A stretch of 64,000 nucleotides of DNA from NCBI RefSeq assembly GCF_026626635.1, contig NZ_JAPNKA010000001.1, forward strand, positions 8,680,001 through 8,744,000, given 5' to 3'. This stretch comes from Archangium lansingense. GTDB lineage: Bacteria; Myxococcota; Myxococcia; Myxococcales; Myxococcaceae. The translations under genes were made by a program, and so were the position numbers. Numbering within the stretch: the stretch's first letter is position 1; each line of letters starts with the position of its first letter. Below the pieces are notes generated by a model that was not told where the DNA came from, searched no databases, and saw nothing but the letters and a program-made list of their open reading frames with translations. Of this stretch, positions 50,185-58,023 are shown in pieces.

Positions 50185-50216
50185 AGTACCTGGACCCGTT
50201 ATTCGGTCCGGGTACT
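50185..50216. terminator. bidirectional hairpin terminator
   Basis: AGTACC-T-GGACC (50185-50196) pairs with GGTCC-G-GGTACT (50205-50216): an 11-bp stem with one mismatch and an 8-nt loop. It lies between the convergent ClC gene and the Cys-rich protein gene, and the stop codon of the latter falls in the loop. Confidence 0.55.
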
Positions 50217-51086
50217 GGGCAGGCACACCCAGGGCTGACTGGAATGGCTCCGCCTACAGGCGAAGCCGGATCCACAGACCGGAGGCCCCTCGGGGTCGCA
50301 CGCCTTGCGGCACTGAAACAAGTAGCAGGCGGTCCCCTCGGGACATGGAGGGTCCTCCCTACCGCCACAGCCGCTCAGGCACTCCATCCAGACCTCATTC
50401 GCAGGCGGGAGGTCGCCGTAGACCTCACATTCCTGGCCTTCAGGGCAGGGAGTCCGCTCGCAATCCGGGCCATGGATGCTGGCGCAAATCGAAACATCCG
50501 CCGCGACCCCCACGCACCGCTGCCCCTCGGGGCACGTAAGTCCCTCGCATCTCGGCAGGCAGGAAGGGCCATCGGGCCCGTCTGAACAAAAGAAGCCCAC
50601 GGGGCAACTGGAGGGCTCGTCCAGCACGCATGGACGGCCGCACCGGGTCTGACACAGCAGACCGCGCTCACAACCCTGCTCGCGCGTATCGGGAAGCCGT
50701 CGGCACGACTCTCCCTCTTTTCGGATTCCCACCAGCGCGCAACCACGGATCTGCTCCTTGCCATTGCCGACATCAAAGGTGCGGCAGGCAAAGTCTTCCG
50801 CGCACTGGAGGTCCGTCATGCACCTGCTGTCGGTGCAAAAACGTCGCCCGATGCGTTCATTGAAGAAGCAGCGAAGAGGCGAGTCACAGTCCTCGTCCGT
50901 GCTGCAATCGCGTTCGTAGCTCAGCAGCCGGTGGCGCTCCTCACTCGTGAGCATGGGAACGAGGCTCCTTTGCTCGGGTCGCGCGGAGCCAGCCACGAGG
51001 CTCTTCATCGAAATCGCGAGCAGCACCACGAGAGGCAGCGGAACGAGCAGACCCAGCACACCGGCCAGGAGTGTGCGCCTGCTCAT
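50199..51086 (-). CDS. membrane-anchored Cys-rich exported protein
   Basis: A 295-residue protein. The N-terminus MSRRTLLAGVLGLLVPLPLV is a signal anchor or uncleaved signal peptide. The rest is exported and contains about 30 cysteines in repeated patterns such as CSTDEDCDSPLRCFF, CMTDLQCAEDFACRTF, CPVGFFCSDG, CPEGQRC and CPEGTACYLFQCRKAC, spaced like EGF/Dickkopf-type disulfide knots. Proteins of this kind are abundant in myxobacteria and have no known function. The start was placed at 51086 (M-S-R-R) because the upstream ATG three codons earlier adds nothing and the Arg pair fits an n-region. A small ORF lies 33 bp upstream on the same strand. Confidence 0.8.
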   Translation of the reverse strand: MSRRTLLAGVLGLLVPLPLVVLLAISMKSLVAGSARPEQRSLVPMLTSEERHRLLSYERDCSTDEDCDSPLRCFFNERIGRRFCTDSRCMTDLQCAEDFACRTFDVGNGKEQIRGCALVGIRKEGESCRRLPDTREQGCERGLLCQTRCGRPCVLDEPSSCPVGFFCSDGPDGPSCLPRCEGLTCPEGQRCVGVAADVSICASIHGPDCERTPCPEGQECEVYGDLPPANEVWMECLSGCGGREDPPCPEGTACYLFQCRKACDPEGPPVCGSGFACRRSHSSQPWVCLPSTRTE

Positions 51087-51119
51087 GACCTGCACACGAC
51101 CTCTCCACCACCCAAGCCA

Positions 51120-51437
51120 TCATTCAACGGGCTGGCACTCCTTCGGGCACTGAAACTTTTCTTCGCGGGTCTTGTTCTTGAAGCCCCTACATTTCTCATT
51201 CCACTCGTGGAGGTCCATCTGGCAAGGCCGCTTCGCTACGCCGGAGCCCTCCCACCTGAGCCGGCAAGGAAGAGGCTTCATCAGCCGGACTGCTGACTGC
51301 CAGCAGCCCTCCGGGAGCGCGAGTGGGTCAACGCACGCGCTGCGTGAATGGCTTGTAACGGACTCTCCGCCTGTGCCGCAGCGCGGCATGTCCAGAGGCT
51401 GGAAACACCTCCCGGGGCGCTTGAGCTTCCGGGGCAC
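51120..51437 (-). CDS. possible small Cys-containing protein, uncertain
   Basis: A 105-codon frame from a GTG, or 89 codons from an inner ATG. The C-terminal half (KPLPCRLRWEGSGVAKRPCQ, HEWNEKCRGFKNKTREEKFQ, CPKECQPVE) has the residue mix of a real, disulfide-bonded protein, unlike typical GC-rich shadow frames, but the N-terminal part does not look like a signal peptide. It precedes the Cys-rich gene on the same strand. It may be a remnant of a larger exported protein, or a start outside this frame may have been lost. Without comparison to relatives the call stays weak. Confidence 0.35.
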   Translation of the reverse strand: MPRKLKRPGRCFQPLDMPRCGTGGESVTSHSRSACVDPLALPEGCWQSAVRLMKPLPCRLRWEGSGVAKRPCQMDLHEWNEKCRGFKNKTREEKFQCPKECQPVE

Positions 51438-51487
51438 CTTTGGGGTATAGGGGGCCCCGTTCTTTACTCCTGACTAGAGAGACGCGC

Positions 51488-52495
51488 GTGCCAAAACCCC
51501 GCCTCCTCAACCGCGAAGAAGAGTCGCTCCCGCTCGATCGGGAGCTGCTGGTCCGGATGCACGACCTGATGGTGAAGGCGCGCGTCCTCGAAGAGCGCCT
51601 CATCCAGATGTACAAGCAGGGCCACGGCTACTTCTGGATCGGCGGCCCGGGCGAGGAGGCCTTCAACGTGCCCCTCGGCCTGCTGATGAAGAAGGGCCAG
51701 GGCCCGGCCTACGACTACCTGCACGCGCACTACCGCCAGTCCGCCACGATGATGGCCCTGGGCGAGGAGCCCATCGGGGCGCTGCGGCAGATGAAGAACG
51801 TGGCGTCGGACCCCTACTCGGGTGGCCGCAACTTCGCGGGCCACTTCTCCAAGCGCGAGTGGAACATCGCCCCGGTCTCCTCCCCCATCGAGGTGCAGTA
51901 CGGGATGGCCCCGGGCACGGCACTGATGCAGAAGCGCCATGGCGGCGACGCCATCACCATCGTCACCGGCGGTGACGCGGGCACGGCCGAGGGCGATTTC
52001 GCCTCGTGCCTGGTGTGGAGCTCGCGCAAGGGCAGCGAGCTGCCCGTGCTCATCATCGTCACCAACAACAAGTGGGGCATCTCCACCCCGGCCGAGACGC
52101 AGCACGGCGAGACGAACGTGGCCGACCGCGGCAAGGCCTTCAACATGCGCACCAAGACGATTGATGGGAACGATCCCATCAACGCGTACCTGGAGCTCCA
52201 GGAGGCCATGGAGTACGTGCGCAAGGAGCGCAAGCCCTTCCTCATGGAGGCCATGGTGTCGCGCCTGTACGGCCACTCCTCGGCGTCCGGCGCCAACATG
52301 GTGGGCAACGAGCAGGACTGCCTGACCACGTTCGAGCAGCGCCTGGAGAAGCACGGCATCCTCACGCGCAAGGAGATGGACGACCTGCGCAACCGCTACA
52401 CCGAGGACATGGCCGCCATGGCCCGTCAGGTCATCGAGGAGCCGATGCCCGGCCCCGAGACCATCTGGAACCACATCTACGCGGAGAGGAAGTAA
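51488..52495 (+). CDS. thiamine-diphosphate 2-oxoacid dehydrogenase E1 component, alpha subunit
   Basis: A 335-residue E1 alpha subunit of the pyruvate or branched-chain 2-oxoacid dehydrogenase complex. The thiamine-diphosphate motif is GGDAGTAEGDF ... VTNNKWGIS (the GDG...NN pattern in GGD form), preceded by HYRQSATMMALGE and followed by the SRLYGHSSASGAN phosphorylation-loop region. The start is the GTG at 51488 (MPKPRLLNREEES), preceded by GAGAGAC; the few extra codons up to 51440 have no support. The beta subunit follows after 3 bp. No E2 or E3 gene is adjacent, so the choice between pyruvate and branched-chain substrate is open. Confidence 0.93.
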   Translation: MPKPRLLNREEESLPLDRELLVRMHDLMVKARVLEERLIQMYKQGHGYFWIGGPGEEAFNVPLGLLMKKGQGPAYDYLHAHYRQSATMMALGEEPIGALRQMKNVASDPYSGGRNFAGHFSKREWNIAPVSSPIEVQYGMAPGTALMQKRHGGDAITIVTGGDAGTAEGDFASCLVWSSRKGSELPVLIIVTNNKWGISTPAETQHGETNVADRGKAFNMRTKTIDGNDPINAYLELQEAMEYVRKERKPFLMEAMVSRLYGHSSASGANMVGNEQDCLTTFEQRLEKHGILTRKEMDDLRNRYTEDMAAMARQVIEEPMPGPETIWNHIYAERK

Positions 52496-52498
52496 CCC

Positions 52499-53554
52499 AT
52501 GGCCAACATGGCACAGGCCGTTCGCATGGCCCTGCACTACGCCGAGGAGAACCTCGGCGTCACCGATATCTTCGGCGAGGACGTGGGCGCGCCCCTGGGC
52601 GGCGTCTTCACCGCCACGCAGGGCCTCAAGACGGCGTGGAACTCGCCCCTGGACGAGCGCGGCATCATCGGCATGGCCATCGGTCTGGCCATGGCTGGCG
52701 GCAAGCCCGTCGCCGAAATCCAGTTCGCCGACTACATCTACAACACCATCGATCTGCTGAAGATCGCCGGCAACACGTGCTGGGCCACCAACGGGGACTG
52801 GAACCTGCCCATGGTGGTGAAGACCCCGGTGGGCAGCGGCATCCGCGGCTCCATCTACCACTCGCACTCCTTCGACGCGACGGCCACCCATATCCCCGGC
52901 TGGAAGATCGTCATCCCCTCCAATCCGCTGGATGCGTACGGCCTGATGATCTCCGCCTGCCAGGAGATCAACCCCGTCATGTACCTGGAGCCCAAGGCGC
53001 TCTTGCGCATCAAGGGCGAGGAGCGGATTCCGGGCGAGCCGGACAACGACAAGCAGCTGTCGAAGATGATCGACGCGCCGCTGGGAGACCGCTCGCAGTG
53101 GAAGCCGCAGTGGCCGGAGCTCGAGGCGTACGCGGTGCCCATCGGCAAGGGCAAGGTGGTGCGCGCGGGCTCGCAGGTGACGGTGGTGAGCTACGGCCGC
53201 ACGCTGCCCCTGTGCAAGAAGGCCGCGGATGACCTGGCCGCCGAGGGCATCGACGCCGAGGTCATCGACATGCGCACCCTGTGGCCGTACGACTGGGAGC
53301 TGATCAAGGGCTCGGTGGAGAAGACGGGCCGCGTGCTGTACGTGAACGAGGACACCGAGGTGACCAACTTCGGTGAGCACCTGGTGCGCCGCACGGTGGA
53401 GGAGCTCTTCTACAAGCTGATGGCGCCACCTCGGCTGCTGGCCGGCAAGTTCGTGCCGGGCATCGGTCTGGCGGACACGCTGGAGATGGCCTCGGTCCCC
53501 CAGCAGGGAGACATCACCACCGCCATCCGCACGCTGGCGGCCGAGCAGCCCTGA
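52499..53554 (+). CDS. 2-oxoacid dehydrogenase E1 component, beta subunit
   Basis: A 351-residue E1 beta subunit. Family blocks are MALHYAEENLGVTDIFGEDVG, GGVFTATQGL, SPLDERGIIGMAIGLAMAGG, PVAEIQFADYIYNTIDLL, MYLEPKALLR, and the C-terminal transketolase domain (TVVSYGRTLPLCKKAADDLA, DAEVIDMRTLWPYDWE). With the alpha subunit it decarboxylates the 2-oxoacid and passes the acyl group to the lipoyl arm of E2. GAGGAAG at the end of the alpha gene serves as its ribosome site. A strong hairpin follows 32 bp after the stop, so the two-gene unit ends here. Confidence 0.93.
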   Translation: MANMAQAVRMALHYAEENLGVTDIFGEDVGAPLGGVFTATQGLKTAWNSPLDERGIIGMAIGLAMAGGKPVAEIQFADYIYNTIDLLKIAGNTCWATNGDWNLPMVVKTPVGSGIRGSIYHSHSFDATATHIPGWKIVIPSNPLDAYGLMISACQEINPVMYLEPKALLRIKGEERIPGEPDNDKQLSKMIDAPLGDRSQWKPQWPELEAYAVPIGKGKVVRAGSQVTVVSYGRTLPLCKKAADDLAAEGIDAEVIDMRTLWPYDWELIKGSVEKTGRVLYVNEDTEVTNFGEHLVRRTVEELFYKLMAPPRLLAGKFVPGIGLADTLEMASVPQQGDITTAIRTLAAEQP

Positions 53555-53585
53555 TTCTCACACACGAAGAATCGATGTAGGCACA

Positions 53586-53623
53586 AGAGGGCGGCCCGGG
53601 AGAAGAGTCCGGGGCCGCCCTCT
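53586..53623 (+). terminator. hairpin terminator after the E1 genes
   Basis: AGAGGGCGGCCCGG (53586-53599) pairs with CCGGGGCCGCCCTCT (53609-53623), a 14-bp stem with one bulged base and a 9-nt loop. The T-run after it is weak (GCCTTTG), as is common in high-GC genomes. Confidence 0.7.
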
Positions 53624-53666
53624 GCCTTTGCGAGGTTGGCCGCGCCTTGAGTAGAGTGGGGGGGCC

Positions 53667-54158
53667 GTGCAATCGACGCCAACCAGAACTCCAGCCCCGG
53701 ACGCCCCCCCCTTCCGCATCCGCCGCGCTCGCCGCGGTGATGCAGAGAGCCTGGCCGCGCTCCTGCGCGAGATGGGCTACGCCCACGGTTCGGATGCCCA
53801 GACGGTCCACTGGGTCATCAGTCATCCGGAGATTGAAATCTTCGTGGCAGCGGATTCCCAGGATCGTCCCGTGGGAATGGTGTCGCTGTCGCACCGGCCG
53901 CAGCTGCGGCTGCGCGGGCGCATCGCCACGGTGGATGAGCTGGTGGTGACGGAGGGCTGGCGGCGCCGCGGCGTGGGCCGGGCACTCATGCAGCAGGTGC
54001 TCGAGCGGTGCGGAGCCCGGGCCCTGAGCGTGAAGCGGCTCGAGGTGAGCGCCTACGCGCTGCAGGAGCTGCAGAGCTTCTACACGGCCTGCGGCTTCGT
54101 GCAGGTGGACAACATGGTGATGCGCCACTCGGAGCTGGAGCGTCAGCACGGGCAGTAG
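53667..54158 (+). CDS. GNAT-family N-acetyltransferase
   Basis: A 163-residue GNAT. The N-terminal FRIRRARRGDAESLAALLRE is the usual opening, and the acetyl-CoA-binding motif A is ELVVTEGWRRRGVGRALMQQV (R-x-x-G-x-G/A). It ends with SAYALQELQSFYTACGFVQV, the motif B region. Substrate unknown. The start is a GTG at 53667, 44 bp after the E1 terminator. The convergent PilZ gene is separated by a strong hairpin. Confidence 0.88.
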   Translation: MQSTPTRTPAPDAPPFRIRRARRGDAESLAALLREMGYAHGSDAQTVHWVISHPEIEIFVAADSQDRPVGMVSLSHRPQLRLRGRIATVDELVVTEGWRRRGVGRALMQQVLERCGARALSVKRLEVSAYALQELQSFYTACGFVQVDNMVMRHSELERQHGQ

Positions 54159-54168
54159 CGCAGCACCC

Positions 54169-54190
54169 GGCGGGGCCCGGAGGCCCCGCC
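54169..54190. terminator. bidirectional hairpin terminator
   Basis: GGCGGGGCC (54169-54177) and GGCCCCGCC (54182-54190) form a perfect 9-bp stem with a 4-nt loop in the 54-bp gap between the convergent GNAT and PilZ genes. Confidence 0.65.
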
Positions 54191-54212
54191 CGACTTCGCG
54201 ACAGCAACGGGC

Positions 54213-54575
54213 TCAGCGCTTGAAGCTGGCCACCACGCGCTGCAGGCGGGCCTGGTCTTCCTCGGAGACACCGACGAAGCGCACGCCAATGGCCTCGGCG
54301 TCATCCCGCACCCAGGAGATGATGCCCTCCAGGTCGAAGTCCTCCCCGCTCACCGTCATCTGAAGGCGTACGTGCGCGCCCACGTCGTAGGAGCGGCGCG
54401 TGCGCAGGCACAGGCCTCCCGCCGACAGGTTGAGCGAGTACGCGCGCAGCGCCCGCGCGGCGTCCTCCGTGTCCTGGAAGCGGACGTCGAAAGTCGCCGT
54501 CACCCGCTCGTGGGCCCTCCGGTTGGCCTGCGCCACCGCCGACATCTCCGCAGCCTCGGCCGTCTTCATGCTCAT
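54213..54575 (-). CDS. PilZ domain protein
   Basis: A 120-residue single-domain protein with the c-di-GMP-binding signature: RxxxR-type RRAHERV near residue 20 and the NxSxxG motif NLSAGGLCLRT about 30 residues later. A predicted beta-barrel (VGAHVRLQMTVSGEDFDLEG) follows. It may bind cyclic di-GMP and relay it to motility or development. The start at 54575 (MSMKTAEAAEM) is chosen because the region before it shows no conserved domain and leads into the divergent promoter; the exact Met is unsure (54575 or 54569). Confidence 0.85.
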   Translation of the reverse strand: MSMKTAEAAEMSAVAQANRRAHERVTATFDVRFQDTEDAARALRAYSLNLSAGGLCLRTRRSYDVGAHVRLQMTVSGEDFDLEGIISWVRDDAEAIGVRFVGVSEEDQARLQRVVASFKR

Positions 54576-54749
54576 GCGCACTGATTCCCTCGGGCGTGTT
54601 TCAGAAGAATGCCCTTGAAGCGGAAACAGCCGCTCCAGGACGTCATCAAGGCCGCAAGTGTCCGCTGTCACCCAGGTCTTGTTCAAGGGGGGCCCGTTTC
54701 TCCCCGGACGTCTTATTAGTCCCGTTCGTCACTCCAGCAGGGGCCAGGA

Positions 54750-55643
54750 ATGCGGGCGAACGTGCTTCTTTTGGGCGGAGTCCTCGTCGTCGGGATGATG
54801 GCCAGTGGCTGCCGCAACGGCAATACGGGGAGTACGGGGAACGACGCGGGCCAGGTGGCCGATGGTGGGGGTGGGGGCGGAACGGACGCGGGCGGAGGGT
54901 CCACGGGCCAGCTGGATGGAGGCGGCGAGACGGACTCGGGCTGCGACGTGGCACGGCAGCAGGGCTGCGACGCGGGCGCGCTCTGCTTGCGAGGGGTGCT
55001 GGAAGACGGTGGGCAGGGAAACCGCTGCTTTCCGGGTGAGTGCGACCCGGTGGCCCAGAATTGCCCGGCGGGGCACAAGTGCACCTACGTGCGCCAGGGG
55101 AGCGTGACGAGCCGTCGCTGCGTGCCGGAAGGGACGGACGCGGAGGGCAGCACCTGCCAGAGCATCGCGACACCGGAAGGCAACTTCTACGACACGTGCA
55201 AGGCGGGGCTGTACTGCACGGATCACCCGGCACCGGATGGGGGCCTCACCTTCGCGTGCGAGAAGTTCTGCCACGGCGGCGAGCAGTGCGCGGCGCCGCG
55301 GGATTGCACCGAGGTGCTGCGCTTCATGGGCTCGGACGAGCTACCGAGGGTGTGCGGGGAGGCGGGGCCAACGTGCGAGCTGCTGGCCCAGGACTGCGCG
55401 AGCCCCCTGGGCTGCTACCCGTCACCGGGAGGCGAGCCAGTGTGCGTGACTGCGGGGGCGGTGGAGGACGGCTCGCCGTGCACGTACTCGAATGACTGCC
55501 GGCCGGGGAGCGCGTGCGTGAAGGACGGAGCAGGACGTGCGTGCCGCCGGTTGTGCCGCTCACCCTCGGGAGAGCCGGGCTGCACCTCGGGGCGCTGCGA
55601 GCCCCTCCAAGGCTTCACAGGCGTGGGAGCCTGCGTACCGTGA
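54750..55643 (+). CDS. Cys-rich lipoprotein
   Basis: A 297-residue lipoprotein: signal peptide MRANVLLLGGVLVVGMMASG with the lipid Cys at residue 21. A Gly/Thr/Asp/Ala low-complexity tether follows (about 22-62), then roughly 25 cysteines in repeated short disulfide units (QQGCDAGALCLRG, CDPVAQNCPAGHKCTY, CKAGLYCTDH, CASPLGCYPS). It is the same general class as the exported protein at 50199-51086 but is lipid-anchored and not closely similar in sequence. Function unknown. It is divergent from the PilZ gene with a 174-bp gap between them. Confidence 0.85.
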   Translation: MRANVLLLGGVLVVGMMASGCRNGNTGSTGNDAGQVADGGGGGGTDAGGGSTGQLDGGGETDSGCDVARQQGCDAGALCLRGVLEDGGQGNRCFPGECDPVAQNCPAGHKCTYVRQGSVTSRRCVPEGTDAEGSTCQSIATPEGNFYDTCKAGLYCTDHPAPDGGLTFACEKFCHGGEQCAAPRDCTEVLRFMGSDELPRVCGEAGPTCELLAQDCASPLGCYPSPGGEPVCVTAGAVEDGSPCTYSNDCRPGSACVKDGAGRACRRLCRSPSGEPGCTSGRCEPLQGFTGVGACVP

Positions 55644-55724
55644 AGACCCAACCCAGCCCGCGGCTGGCCCTGGGATTTGCCAGGCCACGGCCTCGGATGG
55701 CCTGAGTGATTCCGGCCCAGGAGG

Positions 55725-57995
55725 GTGTTTCGGAAACGCCCCGTGCGGCATGCTCTCCCCGTGACGCCGTCCACCCCCATCCGGTTCCTCACCTACCCGT
55801 CACTCGGGGACATGAAAGAGCACGTCCGGGCCGAGCTGCTGGGCCATGCCATCTCCCTGCGGATGGGACGCCCGGTGGTAGTGGAGACAGTGCCTACCTA
55901 CGAGGCCCTCACACGGGAGCTCGAGGCGGGCCGGGTGGACCTCGCCTGGGCCACCGCCGAGCAGTGTGCCCAGTTCGCATCACGTGCCTGGACGGTGCTG
56001 CGCGCGGTGCGTTTCGGGCGCGGGTACTACCACGCGGCGCTCGTCTGCCGCGCGAGCGAGCCCCTCACCCTGGAGCGCCTGCGGGGCAAGCGCGCCGCGT
56101 GGGTGACCCCTCATTCCGTGGGGGGTTACCTCCTCATCGCGCGCCGACTCGAGAGACTGGGGATGCCGCCCTCCACCGTCTTTTCCGAGGAGCACTTCCT
56201 CGGCACGTACCGCAAGGCGGTCCAGGCGGTCATCTCCGGCGAGGCGGATGTGACCTCCATCCCCACGAGCCAACCGGACGAGAGCGCGACACACGCGTAC
56301 ATGGGTATCGTCCAAGTCCAACTGTCGAGCGATGAGCGCCAGCTCGCGCCCATCCTCTTCACCGAGGCCACGCCCGCCGATGGAATCCTCCTCACCCACC
56401 GCCTGTCACGAGAGGAGGCCGCCTCGCTGGCCTCCATCATCCAGGAGCTGAGCAAGGACGGAACGGGGCTGGAGCGGTTGAGCGCGCCCTTCAATGCCGA
56501 GGGTTTCGTCTCCTCATCGGCCGAGCAACTGCTTGCCACGCCCTGGCCCGAGAAGGGCGCGGACTTCCTGGCGGTGACACTGGACGAGGAGGAGCGCTGC
56601 CGGCGGTTGTGGAGCGCGATGGACAGGACGCTCGGCCGAGACGTGCGCGGGGGTGAAGGGCGGCCGCTGACCGACGTGGTGGAGCCTCCGATCGCCGAGC
56701 GGTTGCTGGCCCTGACGCGGCTGACTCGTCAAACCCGCGCGGGGGGGCGGGTGGAGTTCTGCCTGGCCGAGGAAGGAAGGGAGCACCGGTACGCCGCCGA
56801 GGTAACGCTGGGGGCTGCTGACTCCGGGCAACGGTGGCCCGAGGTGGCCCTGAAGGTCCAGGACATCACCGAGTCGCACACGCTGGAGAAGCACCTCTAC
56901 CGGCTGGCCTCCTTCCCGCTGCTGCACCCCTCGCCCATGTTGGAGTTGGGCATGGATGGCTCGCTGCTCTACGCCAACCCGGCCGCCCACGAGCACTTCC
57001 CCGACCTGGCGGTCCGCGGACGGAGCCACCCGGTGGTGGAGGCCACGCTCTCACGGCTCCGCGCTCCCGAGGCGGCGCTGCCCTCGACGGTGCACCTGGA
57101 GGGACGTTACTGGGAGCTGACCGTGCTGGCCCTGACGGACGCGGAGATCCTCCGGGTGTTCGCCCAGGACGTCACGGCGCGCAAGCAGATGGAGGACCGG
57201 CTGCTCCTCCAGGATCGGCTCGCTGCACTGGGCACCATGACGGCCGGAATTGCCCACGAGCTCAGGAACCCTTTGAACTTCGTGACCAGCTTCTCGGAGT
57301 TCTCCGGGGAGCTCGTCCAAGAGGTGGCCGACGAGCTGAACCTGCTGGAGAGCAAGCTTGGCTCCGAGCACCTCACCCGCCTCCAGAAAAGCCTGGCCGA
57401 CCTGGCGCTCAACATGCGCAAGGTCCAGGAGCATGGCAGCCGCATGGAGAGCATCATCCGCTCCATGCTGGATCACTCCCGCGGAGGAAAGGGCGAGCGC
57501 CAGGAGCATCCCCTCAACGCATTGCTGTCGGACTCCATCAACCTTGCCTACCACGGCATGCGGTCCCGCTTCCCCACGCTCGACACGAAGCTGGAGCAGG
57601 AGCTCGACGAGAGCGCTGGCATGGTGGACGTCGTTCCGCAGGAGCTCAGCCGAGTCGTCGTCAACCTGCTCGACAATGCCTGCTACTCCGTGAGCGCGAA
57701 GCGCCGCCTGCGGGGCGCGGACGGCTTCCAGCCGAAGATTCGAGTGAAGACCCGCGGCCTGGGCGAGAGCGTGGAGCTCCGCATCTACGACAATGGCCTG
57801 GGCATTCCCCTGGACGTCCGGGACAAGCTCTTCACCCCGTTCTTCACCACGAAGCCGGCGGGCGAGGGAACGGGGCTGGGGCTGTCGCTGAGCCACGACA
57901 TCATCGTCAAGGGCCACGGTGGGAGCCTGCGGTTCGAGTCGGAAGAAGGCTCCTTCACCGAGTTCATCATCACGCTGCCGAGGCGGCGGGCCTGA
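55725..57995 (+). CDS. histidine kinase with N-terminal PhnD-like ligand-binding domain
   Basis: A 756-residue kinase. Residues 18-260 follow the periplasmic phosphonate-binding (PhnD) fold (IRFLTYPSLGDMKEHVRAEL, LEAGRVDLAWATAEQCAQFA, LRGKRAAWVTPHSVGGYLLI). There is no signal peptide or membrane helix, so ligand sensing would take place in the cytoplasm. Next come one or two PAS-like segments (LASFPLLHPSPMLELGMDGS), HisKA with MTAGIAHELRNPLNFVTSFS, and a HATPase with NLLDNACYSV, DNGLGIP, and GEGTGLGLSLSHDIIVKGHG. The start is uncertain: GTG at 55725, 55743 or 55761. No response regulator is adjacent, so it is an orphan kinase. Confidence 0.88.
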   Translation: MFRKRPVRHALPVTPSTPIRFLTYPSLGDMKEHVRAELLGHAISLRMGRPVVVETVPTYEALTRELEAGRVDLAWATAEQCAQFASRAWTVLRAVRFGRGYYHAALVCRASEPLTLERLRGKRAAWVTPHSVGGYLLIARRLERLGMPPSTVFSEEHFLGTYRKAVQAVISGEADVTSIPTSQPDESATHAYMGIVQVQLSSDERQLAPILFTEATPADGILLTHRLSREEAASLASIIQELSKDGTGLERLSAPFNAEGFVSSSAEQLLATPWPEKGADFLAVTLDEEERCRRLWSAMDRTLGRDVRGGEGRPLTDVVEPPIAERLLALTRLTRQTRAGGRVEFCLAEEGREHRYAAEVTLGAADSGQRWPEVALKVQDITESHTLEKHLYRLASFPLLHPSPMLELGMDGSLLYANPAAHEHFPDLAVRGRSHPVVEATLSRLRAPEAALPSTVHLEGRYWELTVLALTDAEILRVFAQDVTARKQMEDRLLLQDRLAALGTMTAGIAHELRNPLNFVTSFSEFSGELVQEVADELNLLESKLGSEHLTRLQKSLADLALNMRKVQEHGSRMESIIRSMLDHSRGGKGERQEHPLNALLSDSINLAYHGMRSRFPTLDTKLEQELDESAGMVDVVPQELSRVVVNLLDNACYSVSAKRRLRGADGFQPKIRVKTRGLGESVELRIYDNGLGIPLDVRDKLFTPFFTTKPAGEGTGLGLSLSHDIIVKGHGGSLRFESEEGSFTEFIITLPRRRA

Positions 57996-58023
57996 GCTCG
58001 CGCACCGCCTCGGCTCGTGCCGC

